A stretch of DNA of 35,172 bases from an uncultured Lachnospiraceae bacterium (GTDB taxonomy: Bacteria > Bacillota > Clostridia > Lachnospirales > Lachnospiraceae), in contig CACZTL010000011.1 in NCBI GenBank assembly GCA_902784165.1, positions 1 to 35,172 of the forward strand, written 5' to 3'. The notes beneath the pieces were generated by a model. The model was given only the letters and a program-made list of their open reading frames with translations, was not told the DNA's origin and did not search any database. Within the stretch, counting starts at the first letter, position 1. Each line of letters begins with the position of its first letter. Position numbers and translations under genes: made by a program. Below are positions 7,647 to 15,901 of this stretch, in pieces.

Positions 7647-8755
7647 TACTCCCAGTCCTTAAAAACAGGTTGGTATCCCCTTGCTCGTATAGCTTCACTC
7701 ATCTCCTCTACACTGCGGGTATCCGTTATCTCAAACTGCCCATCACTTTTGGCTTCATCGGCATGCCCCCCTACCTCGGTTACGGAGCCTGCGCTCATTT
7801 TCGTCACGCCGAGTCCTATAAGCCTGTCACGAAGCGCGGCCGGCTCTCTTGTTGAAATCGTTATTCCGAGTCGCGGCAAAAACAAGCGATAAGCAAGCAT
7901 CGCCTGCACAAGATCTATATCCTTAACGCTGCATGCCGCATTATATCCCGTGACTCCCTCATGTTCGCATATCCGCGGGATCGAAACGGCTATATCGCTT
8001 CCCGGATATTTATCCTGAAGATATTTTGCATGAAGACCTGTGAAAAATGTGTCGCGCCGCCAGTCATCAAGCCCGAGAAGTGCGCCTAAATTTACCGTAT
8101 TATATCCGGCTTTACAGGCAAGCTCCGGACTATCAAGACGTTTTCTGTAGTCCGCTTTCTCACCTATAGGATGAAGTGCGGGGTAAATATCTTCGTTATA
8201 GGTTTCCTGAAACATTGTAAAGCCTTCCGCACCGGCTTCAAAAAGCATCTCATACTCCGGCTCTGTCAGAGAATATATCTCAATTATCACTGAATCTACA
8301 TATTTTTTAAGTATGCGCACAGCCTGCGCAACATACTCCGGCGGAGTAGCCCTTCTGCTCTCTCCCGTAAGGATTATGACATGTCTTATTCCGCTCTCCC
8401 TTATAGCTCGTCCTTCCGCCTCTATTTCTTCGGGCGTGAGGATTCCGCGCTTTACGGGATTGTTACGGTTAAAACCGCAATATACGCAGCCGTTATCACA
8501 CACATTTGAAAGATAAAGAGGCGTAAAAAGCGTAATAGTCCTGCCGAAGAATCTTTCCGTTATCCGGTTAGCCTCCTGCGCCATAGCCTCAAGCACCTCA
8601 GGCTCCTGAGCAGCCTCTGAAAGCAGCACTGCTAAATCCTCAGGTTTTTTAACAGGCTTATTTATTATGCGAAGCACATCTTCTGATGTAGTTTCGGTAA
8701 ATGCGGTTTCAAAATCGTAGTTTTTATATTTTTTATATGTATTGTAGAAACTCAT
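7646..8755 (-). CDS. thiH: 2-iminoacetate synthase ThiH
   Basis: A 369-residue radical SAM enzyme, the normal length for ThiH. The [4Fe-4S] motif is C-X3-C-X2-C in NVCDNGCVYCGF near residue 90, followed by the expected VIILTGESRR and GYNTVNLGALLGLDDWR segments. ThiH splits tyrosine to give dehydroglycine (2-iminoacetate) for the thiazole ring, with p-cresol as by-product, and is used by anaerobes in place of ThiO. It is the last gene of thiC-thiD-thiS-thiG-thiH, 106 bp after thiG across a palindromic repeat. The stop codon touches the next repeat. Regulation is through the TPP riboswitch upstream of thiC. Confidence 0.96.
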   Translation of the reverse strand: MSFYNTYKKYKNYDFETAFTETTSEDVLRIINKPVKKPEDLAVLLSEAAQEPEVLEAMAQEANRITERFFGRTITLFTPLYLSNVCDNGCVYCGFNRNNPVKRGILTPEEIEAEGRAIRESGIRHVIILTGESRRATPPEYVAQAVRILKKYVDSVIIEIYSLTEPEYEMLFEAGAEGFTMFQETYNEDIYPALHPIGEKADYRKRLDSPELACKAGYNTVNLGALLGLDDWRRDTFFTGLHAKYLQDKYPGSDIAVSIPRICEHEGVTGYNAACSVKDIDLVQAMLAYRLFLPRLGITISTREPAALRDRLIGLGVTKMSAGSVTEVGGHADEAKSDGQFEITDTRSVEEMSEAIRARGYQPVFKDWE

Positions 8756-8784
8756 ATTTTCCTCATTTAAAAACAGGGGACACC

Positions 8785-8854
8785 GTGTGTCAAAGGGGAC
8801 GTTTCTACTGACACATCCGTAGGTGTGTCAGTAGAAACGTCCCCTTTGACACAC
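8785..8854. repeat. 70-bp palindrome, GGGGACGTTTCTAC form
   Basis: Two 31-bp arms (TGTGTCAAAGGGGACG, then TTTCTACTGACACA) are inverted around TCCGTAGG. It lies between thiG and thiH and represents two head-to-head copies of the short form seen at 6041. Confidence 0.92.
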
Positions 8855-8861
8855 TACCTCC

Positions 8862-9635
8862 CTACCTCAAAAATCCCGTTAGCGGCGTGGACGCTTCTGC
8901 CATGCTTTTTACCGCACCGGGTCCGGACAGGTAGGCCTTTCTTCCCGCGCGCACAGCCTCTCCGAATGCCTCAGCCATAAGAACGGGATCTGCTGCCGTT
9001 GCTATCGCAGTATTTACAAGGACCGCGTCTGCACCCGCCTCCATACACTCTGCCGCTTCACTCGGCTTGCCTATCCCGGCATCAACTATAACAGGTATAT
9101 CAAGCTCGTTACACATAATTTCCACCAGCTCGCGGGTCTTAAATCCCTTATTCGTACCGATAGGCGCACCAAGCGGCATTACCGAGGCAGCCCCGGCATC
9201 GCGCATACGACGGGCCGCATACAGATCAGGTGTCATATACGGCATAACTATAAAGCCGTCATTTACAAGTATCTCCGTTGCTTTAAGAGTCTCTTCATTA
9301 TCAGGAAGCAGATATTTGTTATCCGACACGACCTCTATCTTAACCCAGTCCCCGCACCCTGCCGCGCGCCCGAGTCTCGCTATACGCACTGCCTCCTCGG
9401 CATTTCTTGCGCCGTGGGTATTCGGCATCAGTATGCAATCCTTAGGCAAATGCTGCGTTATATTATCAGTGTTCGTATTAAAATCCACACGCCTTATCGC
9501 CACTGTAACGATATGCGCACCGCTTACTTCAATACATTTCGGAATCAGTGCGTCGTCCCCGAACTTACCCGTACCGAGGAAAAGACGGCTGTTTATCTTA
9601 TGTCCATTTATTATAAACTCATCATTATCTGTCAT
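8862..9635 (-). CDS. thiG: Thiazole synthase ThiG
   Basis: A 257-residue TIM-barrel enzyme matching the usual ThiG length. Visible signatures are [10 protein letters not shown] near the N-terminus, [19 protein letters not shown] and [29 protein letters not shown]. ThiG joins deoxyxylulose 5-phosphate, dehydroglycine from ThiH and sulfur from ThiS thiocarboxylate to form the thiazole phosphate. ATG 9635 was chosen because the longer frame up to 9707 starts inside a palindromic repeat ([11 protein letters not shown] is a repeat translation). It lies between thiS and thiH in the thiamine operon. Confidence 0.96.
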   Translation of the reverse strand: MTDNDEFIINGHKINSRLFLGTGKFGDDALIPKCIEVSGAHIVTVAIRRVDFNTNTDNITQHLPKDCILMPNTHGARNAEEAVRIARLGRAAGCGDWVKIEVVSDNKYLLPDNEETLKATEILVNDGFIVMPYMTPDLYAARRMRDAGAASVMPLGAPIGTNKGFKTRELVEIMCNELDIPVIVDAGIGKPSEAAECMEAGADAVLVNTAIATAADPVLMAEAFGEAVRAGRKAYLSGPGAVKSMAEASTPLTGFLR

Positions 9636-9673
9636 TATTACATCCTCTTTTTGCAAAACTTCCTCAAGGGAAG

Positions 9674-9710
9674 AGTGTGTCAGATGGGGACAGTCCCCGT
9701 TTGACACACT
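9674..9710. repeat. 37-bp palindrome, short form
   Basis: AGTGTGTCAGATGGGGAC pairs with GTCCCCGTTTGACACACT apart from two mismatches in the arm. It lies between thiS and thiG. Confidence 0.88.
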
Positions 9711-9741
9711 CTCCGCAACTTATAACATTCTCGGACGTGGA

Positions 9742-9942
9742 TCACCCCCCTCCGACAAATCTAAGCACCTCTAACACACTTCCCTCTTTAAGTACAGTCG
9801 TTTCAAAATCCTCCGGCTTTAAAATCTCACCATCCGCTTCGACAACTACTGTTTTGGGATCTGTCTTTCTCTCCTCTAAAATCGCCGTTACCGTAGTACC
9901 CTCCGCCACGATCGTGTCCTCACCGTTAAGTATTATATTCAT
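9742..9942 (-). CDS. thiS: Sulfur carrier protein ThiS
   Basis: A 66-residue ubiquitin-like protein ending RFVGGG; the C-terminal Gly-Gly is the site that is adenylated and converted to thiocarboxylate for ThiG. The start MNIILNGEDTIVAEGTTV matches ThiS. ATG 9942 follows AAGGAG. It lies between thiD and thiG. No thiF adenylyltransferase is encoded in the window, so activation must rely on a gene elsewhere or on another E1-like enzyme. Confidence 0.95.
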   Translation of the reverse strand: MNIILNGEDTIVAEGTTVTAILEERKTDPKTVVVEADGEILKPEDFETTVLKEGSVLEVLRFVGGG

Positions 9943-9992
9943 CGCATACTCCTTATTACTATTTACTGTTTAACGCCAATTATTTCATCATG

Positions 9993-10031
9993 AAGTGTGT
10001 CAAACGGGAACAGTCCCCATTTGACACACTT
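9993..10031. repeat. 39-bp palindrome, short form
   Basis: AAGTGTGTCAAACGGGAAC and a near-complementary GTCCCCATTTGACACACTT around A. It lies between thiD and thiS, 4 bp from the thiD stop. Confidence 0.88.
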
Positions 10032-10035
10032 CACG

Positions 10036-10893
10036 TCAGACGGGAACCTTTTCGAATCTGTACATATGATTCAGGGGACCTCTTCCCTTACCAAGGTCAA
10101 GCCTGGCATTTATCGCTCCGGTAACATATTCCTTGGCTTTTCTTACCGCACTCTTAAGATCATTTCCGGCTGCAAGACCGGCTGCGATTGCACTTGAAAG
10201 AGTGCAGCCTGTTCCGTGTGTATTCGGATTATCTGACCTTTCGGCATACAAATACACAGGCTTCTCTCCCGGTATCAGCAAAAGATCCGTAGAAGCGCCC
10301 TTAAAATCACCCTGCACACCCTCTTCAGATTCTTCAAACTCTGTAAATGTATCACAAAACAGAGCATGTCCGCCTTTTATAAGCACAGCACAACCAAACC
10401 ATCTCTCAAGCAATTTAGCCGCCTTTAGCATCTCCCCGTGAGACTTTATAATCAGACCGGTGAGCGCTTCAGCCTCAGGGATATTTGGTGTGATGATATC
10501 AGCTAAAGGTAATAAGTAATCACAAAGCGCCTTTTTTGCATTTTCCGATATAAGCTCTGAGCCGGAGGTCGAGACCATCACCGGATCTACGACTGTATTG
10601 GCAGCATTATTTTTTTGCAGCGTTTCTGCGATGATTCGGATACCGTCCGGATCCGAAAGCATACCTATCTTCACTGCATCCGGGAAAATATCACTAAACA
10701 CAGCCTCAAGCTGCATTTTTATAAAATCTGCAGGCACACCGTGGATTCCGGTCACACCTAAAGTATTCTGGGCGGTAAGAGCAGTAATTACGCTCATGCC
10801 GTAGACCTTGTGCGCTGCAAATGTTTTGAGATCCGCCTGTATACCGGCTCCTCCGCTCGGGTCGGAACCGGCTATTGTTAAGCAAGTGTTCAT
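10036..10893 (-). CDS. thiD: Hydroxymethylpyrimidine/phosphomethylpyrimidine kinase ThiD
   Basis: A 285-residue ribokinase-fold kinase that phosphorylates HMP to HMP-PP for thiamine. Signatures are the N-terminal LTIAGSDPSGGAGIQADLKTF substrate site, DPVMVSTSG, and the C-terminal anion hole NTHGTGCTLSSAIAAGLA. A roughly 25-residue acidic insertion (FEESEEGVQGDFKGAS) sits before the SDNPNTHG loop. ATG 10893 lies 9 nt after AAAGG; a GTG 9 nt upstream is the alternative. The last residues VPV and the stop are read from a sequence resembling the palindromic repeat family. It follows thiC in the operon. Confidence 0.95.
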   Translation of the reverse strand: MNTCLTIAGSDPSGGAGIQADLKTFAAHKVYGMSVITALTAQNTLGVTGIHGVPADFIKMQLEAVFSDIFPDAVKIGMLSDPDGIRIIAETLQKNNAANTVVDPVMVSTSGSELISENAKKALCDYLLPLADIITPNIPEAEALTGLIIKSHGEMLKAAKLLERWFGCAVLIKGGHALFCDTFTEFEESEEGVQGDFKGASTDLLLIPGEKPVYLYAERSDNPNTHGTGCTLSSAIAAGLAAGNDLKSAVRKAKEYVTGAINARLDLGKGRGPLNHMYRFEKVPV

Positions 10894-10928
10894 ATCCTGC
10901 ACCTTTTTCGTTTATAAACTTGGAAAGT

Positions 10929-10961
10929 TGTGTATCAAAGGGGACGGTTCTACTGACACAC
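10929..10961. repeat. Short TGTGTCA repeat with GGGGACGGTTCTAC core
   Basis: Single unit like that at 6041, with one change in the left end (TGTGTATCA). It lies between thiC and thiD, one base from the thiC stop. Confidence 0.8.
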
Positions 10962-10962
10962 C

Positions 10963-12276
10963 TCACTCCCCGAAAATCTTAACCTCTCCACCTGCCAGTA
11001 TCGCATTCATATTCCTTACAGAGCAGAAATTACCGCACATACTGCAGGAGTCCTCTTTCTCAGGAGCAGCGGAATCCCTGTAGCGCCTTGCCTTTTCCGG
11101 ATCGATAGCTATCTCAAACTGCTTATCCCAGTCAAGCACCTGCCTTGCGTCGCCCATGTCATCGTCCGGATCCGTCGCATGAGGCAGCCCCTTGGCTATA
11201 TCTGCCGCATGGGCCGCTATCTTAGATGCCATAATGCCCTCCTTTACATCATCAAGATCAGGAAGTCTTAAATGCTCTGCCGGCGTCACATAACACAGGA
11301 AAGAAGCCCCGTGCCATGCAGCCATAGCTCCTCCTATAGCCGACGTGATATGATCATATCCGGGAGCAATATCGGTCACCAGCGGACCCAGCACATAAAA
11401 AGGCGCGCCGTGGCAAAGAGTCTTTTGAATCTCCATATTGGCTGCTATCTGATTCATAGGCATATGACCCGGCCCCTCTATCATAACCTGCACATCCTTT
11501 TCCCATGCCCTGAGCGTAAGCTCACCGAGCGTCATAAGCTCTTCGATCTGAGCTGCATCGGACGCATCCGCAATACAGCCCGGTCTGCAGGCGTCACCAA
11601 GACTGATAGTCACATCGTATTCTCTGCAAATATCAAGAAGCTCGTCATAATACTCAAAGAAGGGATTCTCGTTTCCGGTCATCTCCATCCACGCATAAAT
11701 GATAGATCCGCCTCTTGATACGATATTCATCTTTCGCTTATTACGCTTGAATTTTGCAGCTGTTTCACGATTGATACCGCAGTGGATCGTAAGAAAATCC
11801 ACTCCATCCTCAGCATGTAGTCTTACGACGTCAAGCCATTCCTTCGCGGTAATCTTTTTTAATTCTTTTTTATAGTAAACGAGCGCATCATATATAGGCA
11901 CCGTGCCAAGCATAGCAGGACACTTTGACGCTATATGACGTCTGAATGAACTTGTATCACCACAGGAGCTCAAGTCCATAATAGCCTCTGCTCCGTACTT
12001 CACCGCCATATCCACCTTCTGATACTCTACATTCCAATCCTCTGCATCACGTGAAGCGCCGAGATTCACATTTATCTTAGTAGTCAGCGCATGCCCGATT
12101 CCGTTAGGATCCAGAGCGGTATGATTTTTATTAGCCGGGATGATTACATGACCTTTTGCGATAAGGTTCTTAAGCTTTTCAGGATCCATATGCTCCTTAG
12201 CTGCCACCTTCTCCATCTCCGGAGTGATGATACCCAGCTTGGCAGCGTGCATCTGCGTTGTATATTCTCTTTCCAT
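10963..12276 (-). CDS. thiC: Phosphomethylpyrimidine synthase ThiC
   Basis: A 437-residue radical SAM enzyme that converts aminoimidazole ribotide to HMP phosphate. The unusual C-terminal cluster motif CSMCGNFCS (C-X2-C-X4-C) is present, as are ThiC signatures [23 protein letters not shown] and [11 protein letters not shown]. The length matches clostridial ThiC, which lacks the long N-terminal extension of proteobacterial forms. ATG 12276 follows AAGGAGT. It is the first gene after the TPP riboswitch and its terminator, with a 72-bp palindrome between terminator and ribosome binding site. Confidence 0.97.
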   Translation of the reverse strand: MEREYTTQMHAAKLGIITPEMEKVAAKEHMDPEKLKNLIAKGHVIIPANKNHTALDPNGIGHALTTKINVNLGASRDAEDWNVEYQKVDMAVKYGAEAIMDLSSCGDTSSFRRHIASKCPAMLGTVPIYDALVYYKKELKKITAKEWLDVVRLHAEDGVDFLTIHCGINRETAAKFKRNKRKMNIVSRGGSIIYAWMEMTGNENPFFEYYDELLDICREYDVTISLGDACRPGCIADASDAAQIEELMTLGELTLRAWEKDVQVMIEGPGHMPMNQIAANMEIQKTLCHGAPFYVLGPLVTDIAPGYDHITSAIGGAMAAWHGASFLCYVTPAEHLRLPDLDDVKEGIMASKIAAHAADIAKGLPHATDPDDDMGDARQVLDWDKQFEIAIDPEKARRYRDSAAPEKEDSCSMCGNFCSVRNMNAILAGGEVKIFGE

Positions 12277-12312
12277 AGTAACTCCTTATTTATATATTCG
12301 GACATTTCCGGA

Positions 12313-12384
12313 AAGTGTGTCAAATGGGGACAGTCCCTTTGTGTCAGGACTGACACAAAGGGACTGTCCCCATTTGACACACTT
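12313..12384. repeat. 72-bp palindrome in the thiC leader
   Basis: Perfect 34-bp arms (AAGTGTGTCAAATGGGGAC, inner AGTCCCTTTGTGTCA) around GGAC. It lies 3 bp downstream of the riboswitch terminator and 36 bp before the thiC start, so it is part of the mRNA only when the riboswitch is open. Confidence 0.92.
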
Positions 12385-12387
12385 CTC

Positions 12388-12424
12388 AAAAAAAGGACAC
12401 AAGCCCCGTAAAAGCTCATGTCCC
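12388..12424 (-). terminator. Expression-platform terminator of the TPP riboswitch
   Basis: On the minus strand GGACATGAGC pairs fully (two G-U pairs) with GCTTGTGTCC, followed by seven T. It lies about 20 nt after the aptamer, as expected for a riboswitch that ends transcription when TPP is bound. Confidence 0.88.
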
Positions 12425-12443
12425 GTATATTAAAACAGTTTAT

Positions 12444-12525
12444 GACTCCCTACGCCGGCATTATCCGAATCAGGTAAAGGGTCGAAGTTGATAACTTCCT
12501 CTCAGCCTGCACACAAGCTCCCCTG
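12444..12525 (-). ncRNA. TPP riboswitch (THI-box aptamer)
   Basis: Minus strand shows the conserved THI-box order: GGGGAGC, GCTGAGAGG, a variable hairpin (AAGTTATCAACTT), GACCCTTTACCTGAT, GGATAATGCCGGCGTAGGGA. These are the pyrimidine- and pyrophosphate-binding elements. It controls thiC-thiD-thiS-thiG-thiH by termination at the hairpin that follows. Confidence 0.96.
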
Positions 12526-12540
12526 TATTTATTTTTGTAC

Positions 12541-12569
12541 AATCTACCACTAAACTCCTTATGTGTCAA
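12541..12569 (-). promoter_or_regulatory. Promoter of the thiamine operon
   Basis: Minus-strand perfect TTGACA (12569-12564), 17-bp spacer and TAGATT (12546-12541), just upstream of the aptamer. The -35 context TTGACACAT is identical to the ends of the palindromic repeats. Confidence 0.7.
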
Positions 12570-12574
12570 GGGAA

Positions 12575-12646
12575 AAGTGTGTCAAACGAGGACAGTCCCT
12601 TTGTGTCATGGCTGACACAAAGGGACTGTCCCCGTTTGACACACTT
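12575..12646. repeat. 72-bp palindrome, long form
   Basis: Arms AAGTGTGTCAAACGAGGAC/inner AGTCCCTTTGTGTCA and their complement (one mismatch, CGAGG against CGGGG) around TGGC. It lies between the NYN gene's stop and the thiamine promoter. Confidence 0.92.
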
Positions 12647-12651
12647 TCATA

Positions 12652-13740
12652 TCACGCAGGATACAGTATCTTCCTGCCTGCCTCATCCACAGTCATGCGT
12701 ATCTCTCCGATAATCGAGGCAAACTTCGACAAAGTCGAATACCCGAAGCTTTTCACATGAAAATGCGGATACTTCCTGTGTATGAGCTGTCCTATATATC
12801 CGAGATCCACTCCCGATGTACCGGCTTCTTTTACACATTCAATAATAAATTGCTTTACGGTCTCCTTGAGCGTATCATTTTTCTTTAATGAAACAAATGT
12901 CTTGTATCCTATAGCATTTAATTCAAAGTCATCCGAATCGCGAAGGAACTGTGTAAGAGAGCTGTATCCGTAATTTCTTACGTCAAAGTCAGAATGCTTT
13001 TTATGAAGGCGCGCCGCTATTTCTCCCATCTCGGTAGTGCGCCCCCTGTCATCATTATCCGCTATGATCTGAACTATATCCTTTTCAACAACGCTCTGGT
13101 GCAGTATCTCTGACTGCCTGTCATCCGTGTAGTCTCCGTAAGCAGTTTCATCATCCGGAGTCGCCCTATACCCCGTGTCATCAGCGATTATCGTTTCCGA
13201 AGTTACGGACTCCGAGCTGAATCTCCCGGAATCTCCGCGCCCGGGAACGAATCTTTTTACATTTACCTTCTTATTCTCCGTGCTCTCAGATTCGTCATCC
13301 TCACTCTGCTCAACCAAAAGATCCAGACTGACAAATACGGAACAAGCCGCACGGAACGATCTGGGTGTTTTCTTCTCACCCATACCTATGATCTCCATGC
13401 CCGATTCTCTTAGTCTTCCTGCAAGTCTGGTAAAATCCGAATCGCTCGACACTATGCAGAAGCCGTCCACATTCCCCGTATAAAGAATATCCATCGCATC
13501 TATGATAAGCGTCGAATCCGTCGCATTTTTCCCGACCGTATACCTAAACTGCTGTATGGGCGTTATGGAATTTTTTATAAGCTCAGTCTTCCACTTTGCG
13601 GACTGGGGTGTCGTCCAGTCGCCGTAGATCCTTTTATAAGTTACGGTGCCGTATTTTGTCATCTCATCAATGATTACCGATATATATTTTGAAGATATGT
13701 TATCGGAATCAATGAGTAATGCAAATTTTTTGTCCTCCAA
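12652..13740 (-). CDS. NYN-domain putative ribonuclease with two OST-HTH/LOTUS domains
   Basis: A 362-residue protein. Residues 1-150 form a NYN/LabA-like (PIN-fold) nuclease domain with the acidic metal-binding residues D11 (ALLIDSDN), the D75/D81 region and D100/D102 (IVSSDSDFTRL). Residues 150-215 are a disordered acidic and Ser-rich linker. Two LOTUS (OST-HTH) domains follow, about 216-280 and 292-352, each ending with the FxVRNYGYSSLTQFL / FHVKSFGYSTLSKFA motif. LOTUS domains bind RNA, so this is likely an RNA-targeting nuclease of unknown substrate. It starts 14 bp after the LysR stop with its ribosome binding site in the gap, so the two are probably one transcript. Confidence 0.88.
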   Translation of the reverse strand: MEDKKFALLIDSDNISSKYISVIIDEMTKYGTVTYKRIYGDWTTPQSAKWKTELIKNSITPIQQFRYTVGKNATDSTLIIDAMDILYTGNVDGFCIVSSDSDFTRLAGRLRESGMEIIGMGEKKTPRSFRAACSVFVSLDLLVEQSEDDESESTENKKVNVKRFVPGRGDSGRFSSESVTSETIIADDTGYRATPDDETAYGDYTDDRQSEILHQSVVEKDIVQIIADNDDRGRTTEMGEIAARLHKKHSDFDVRNYGYSSLTQFLRDSDDFELNAIGYKTFVSLKKNDTLKETVKQFIIECVKEAGTSGVDLGYIGQLIHRKYPHFHVKSFGYSTLSKFASIIGEIRMTVDEAGRKILYPA

Positions 13741-13753
13741 ATATTACCTCCTT

Positions 13754-14683
13754 TTACTTCGCAGATTTTGAGCCTTTATAAACCTTATCAGAATATTTTT
13801 TCAATTCTTCAACATAAAGCTGCGCCATTTCACTAAGCGGCATATTATGATGCTTAAGATAGCCTATCGTCATGGTATCATCCGTATCAAGCGGAATCGC
13901 CTTAAAACCAACGCCATTCAGTGTCTCGCAAAGGATACCTGAGCAGAGCGTATACGCATTTAACCCCTTCATAAAGTTAAGTGCGGTAGAACGGTCATCC
14001 ACTTTTATTATCTGCTTGTAGTCAAGCGTGCTTAATACCTCTTCGGCAAAATAAAATGAATTTTTATCACCCTGCTCAAATGAAATGCACGGATAATCCG
14101 CAAGCTGCTCTAAAGAAAGCTTATCCTCACCTGACAGCGGATTAACCTCAGCTAAAAACACATATATCCCGCAGTCAAACAGCGGAGTAAACTCAAGACC
14201 CTCCCTTCTGAATATCTTGGTCATGCTCATCCTGTTAAAATCATTAAGGTATAAAACCCCCACCTCACTCTTAAGAAGCTTTACATTCTGGATTATCTCG
14301 TGAGTTTTTGTCTCATGCATGGCAAACTCATACTCACGCATTCCGAACTCTTTTACTATCTTGATAAACGCTTCAACTGCAAATGAATAATGCTGTGATG
14401 ATACTGAAAATTTCTTCTTTGCCGGCTCGCTGCTGATATATTTATCCTCTATAAGATTATAGTACTCAAGCATCTGCCTTGCGTATCCGAGAAACTCATC
14501 GCCCTCCGGCGTTGTCGATATACCTTTGCTGGAGCGTGTAAATATCTGCAGCTTCAGCTCATTCTCCAACTCCTTGATCGCTCCGGAAAGCGAAGGCTGA
14601 GTGATAAAAAGAGAATTTGCTGCCATATTTATCGATTTATGCTCTGCAACCGTTACAGCATATCGAAGCTGTTGTAAAGTCAT
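13754..14683 (-). CDS. LysR-family transcriptional regulator
   Basis: A 309-residue LysR-type regulator. The winged helix at 1-60 is typical: MTLQQLRYAVTVAEHKSINMAA, then TQPSLSGAIKELENELKLQIFTRSSKG. A periplasmic-binding-protein-like effector domain follows (about 90-295). ATG 14683 has GGAGG upstream. The usual divergent target gene is absent; instead it is followed at once by the NYN/LOTUS gene. Ligand and targets cannot be read from the sequence. Confidence 0.92.
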   Translation of the reverse strand: MTLQQLRYAVTVAEHKSINMAANSLFITQPSLSGAIKELENELKLQIFTRSSKGISTTPEGDEFLGYARQMLEYYNLIEDKYISSEPAKKKFSVSSQHYSFAVEAFIKIVKEFGMREYEFAMHETKTHEIIQNVKLLKSEVGVLYLNDFNRMSMTKIFRREGLEFTPLFDCGIYVFLAEVNPLSGEDKLSLEQLADYPCISFEQGDKNSFYFAEEVLSTLDYKQIIKVDDRSTALNFMKGLNAYTLCSGILCETLNGVGFKAIPLDTDDTMTIGYLKHHNMPLSEMAQLYVEELKKYSDKVYKGSKSAK

Positions 14684-14779
14684 TTGGTAAACCTCCGTTT
14701 GTATGCAAAGAAAAGCAGTTTTACACCAACTCTTCCGGTTCCCGAGGTTTGCCCCAATCCCCCTCAGAAGTTCTTTTAA

Positions 14780-14812
14780 AATGTGTCAACGAGGACGTAT
14801 CTCTTTGACATA
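14780..14812. repeat. Degenerate TGTGTCAA repeat remnant
   Basis: AATGTGTCAACGAGGACG followed by TTTGACATA nearby resembles a decayed copy of the palindromic family, between the TtcA-like gene and the LysR gene. Confidence 0.4.
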
Positions 14813-14841
14813 TCCGCGTCCCGATTGTCAACATGGTAACA

Positions 14842-15723
14842 TCAATACTCATCTAAAAATGAGTGCCTTTCTCCCTTGTGCTTATAAGAAATAACCGTAT
14901 CAAGGTTCACATTTTCCATGCTTTTGAAAATATTACTCTCTATGTACGGATTAATCTTTTTAAGCTCCTTTATAATCTTTGCTGTCTCACGCCTTTTAGA
15001 AACATCCTCAAGCTCACGCTTTGCAAGCTCATTCACATCGCTTCCGCAATGATCGGTAAATCTGCAGGCGCACCTTAAAAACTCAAGACCATTCTCATCT
15101 CTCCATCGTTTTATATCATCTTCACGCACCAGGTAAAGCGGTCTGATAAGCTCCATGCCTTCAAAGTTAGTACTCTTTAGCTTCGGCATCATGGTCTGGA
15201 TCTGCGCCCCGTATAACATACCCATAAGTATAGTCTCAATTACGTCATCGTAGTGATGCGCAAGAGCTATCTTATTACAGCCCATTTCCCTCGCTTTGCT
15301 GTAAAGGTAGCCTCTCCTCATACGTGCGCACAGATAGCACGGCGATTTCTCAACATATGCCACGCTGTCAAAAATATCCGTGTTAAATATCGTAAGCGGT
15401 ACGCCCAAAAGCTTAGCATTATTTTCAAGCAGTCTTCTGTTATGACCGTTATACCCCGGATCCATAGACAAAAAGACAAGCTCAAATGAAAACTTTTTAT
15501 GCTTCTTAATCTCCTGAAAGCACTTCGCAAGGAGCATGGAATCTTTGCCTCCGGATATACAGACTGCTACCTTGTCTCCCTCCTGCAAAAGCTCATATCT
15601 GTTCAGAGCCCTTGCAAACGGTGAAAATATCTTTTTGTGAAACCGCTTTCGCAGGCTGTATTCTACTTCCTTTTGCTTTTCGGAAACCGAATCAGACATT
15701 TCTTCTTCTGAACCGATCGACAT
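14842..15723 (-). CDS. TtcA-family tRNA 2-thiolation ATPase
   Basis: A 293-residue PP-loop (adenine nucleotide alpha hydrolase) enzyme. The ATP-binding CISGGKDSMLL lies at about 55-65. A CYLCARMRRG pair in the middle and further cysteines in CACRFTDHC match the Fe-S ligands of TtcA-type tRNA thiolases, which make 2-thiocytidine at position 32. Firmicute homologues are often annotated TtcA-like without proof of the target base, so no symbol is given. ATG 15723 follows GGAGAG. It stands alone, downstream of the Rrf2 gene on the same strand but beyond that gene's terminator. Confidence 0.88.
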   Translation of the reverse strand: MSIGSEEEMSDSVSEKQKEVEYSLRKRFHKKIFSPFARALNRYELLQEGDKVAVCISGGKDSMLLAKCFQEIKKHKKFSFELVFLSMDPGYNGHNRRLLENNAKLLGVPLTIFNTDIFDSVAYVEKSPCYLCARMRRGYLYSKAREMGCNKIALAHHYDDVIETILMGMLYGAQIQTMMPKLKSTNFEGMELIRPLYLVREDDIKRWRDENGLEFLRCACRFTDHCGSDVNELAKRELEDVSKRRETAKIIKELKKINPYIESNIFKSMENVNLDTVISYKHKGERHSFLDEY

Positions 15724-15810
15724 ACTTTCTCTCCTGTTAAAAATGATACCTGTATATTTTAACTAATAAAAAGTACGATTGCAATATATACGCACACTGT
15801 TTTTTTATTT

Positions 15811-15863
15811 TGTATGTCAAACGGGGACGGTTCTGCTGACACACCGTCCCCTTTTGACACACA
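15811..15863. repeat. Composite TGTGTCAAA repeat
   Basis: TGTATGTCAAACGGGGACGG, then TTCTGCTGACACA, then CCGTCCCCTTTTGACACACA. The outer parts pair to form a hairpin with the GGTTCTGCTGACACA form in its loop; it looks like a short GGTTCT unit abutting half a palindrome. Confidence 0.8.
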
Positions 15864-15864
15864 A

Positions 15865-15896
15865 AAACCCCCTCCCTTAAAAACCGGGAAGGGGTA
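15865..15896 (-). terminator. Terminator after the Rrf2 gene
   Basis: Minus-strand CCCCTTCCC and GGGAGGGG form a stem with one bulged base around an A/T-rich loop, followed by TTTTT, directly after the Rrf2 stop. Confidence 0.8.
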
Positions 15897-15901
15897 GCTT
15901 T

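Noticed and set aside
9067-9774. 235-codon plus-strand frame
   Set aside because: It is antisense to thiG; no ribosome binding site and unnatural composition.
12144-12433. Open frames crossing the 72-bp palindromes on both strands
   Set aside because: They share the same repeat-derived peptide (SNGDSPFVS), have no ribosome binding sites and overlap thiC or the riboswitch.
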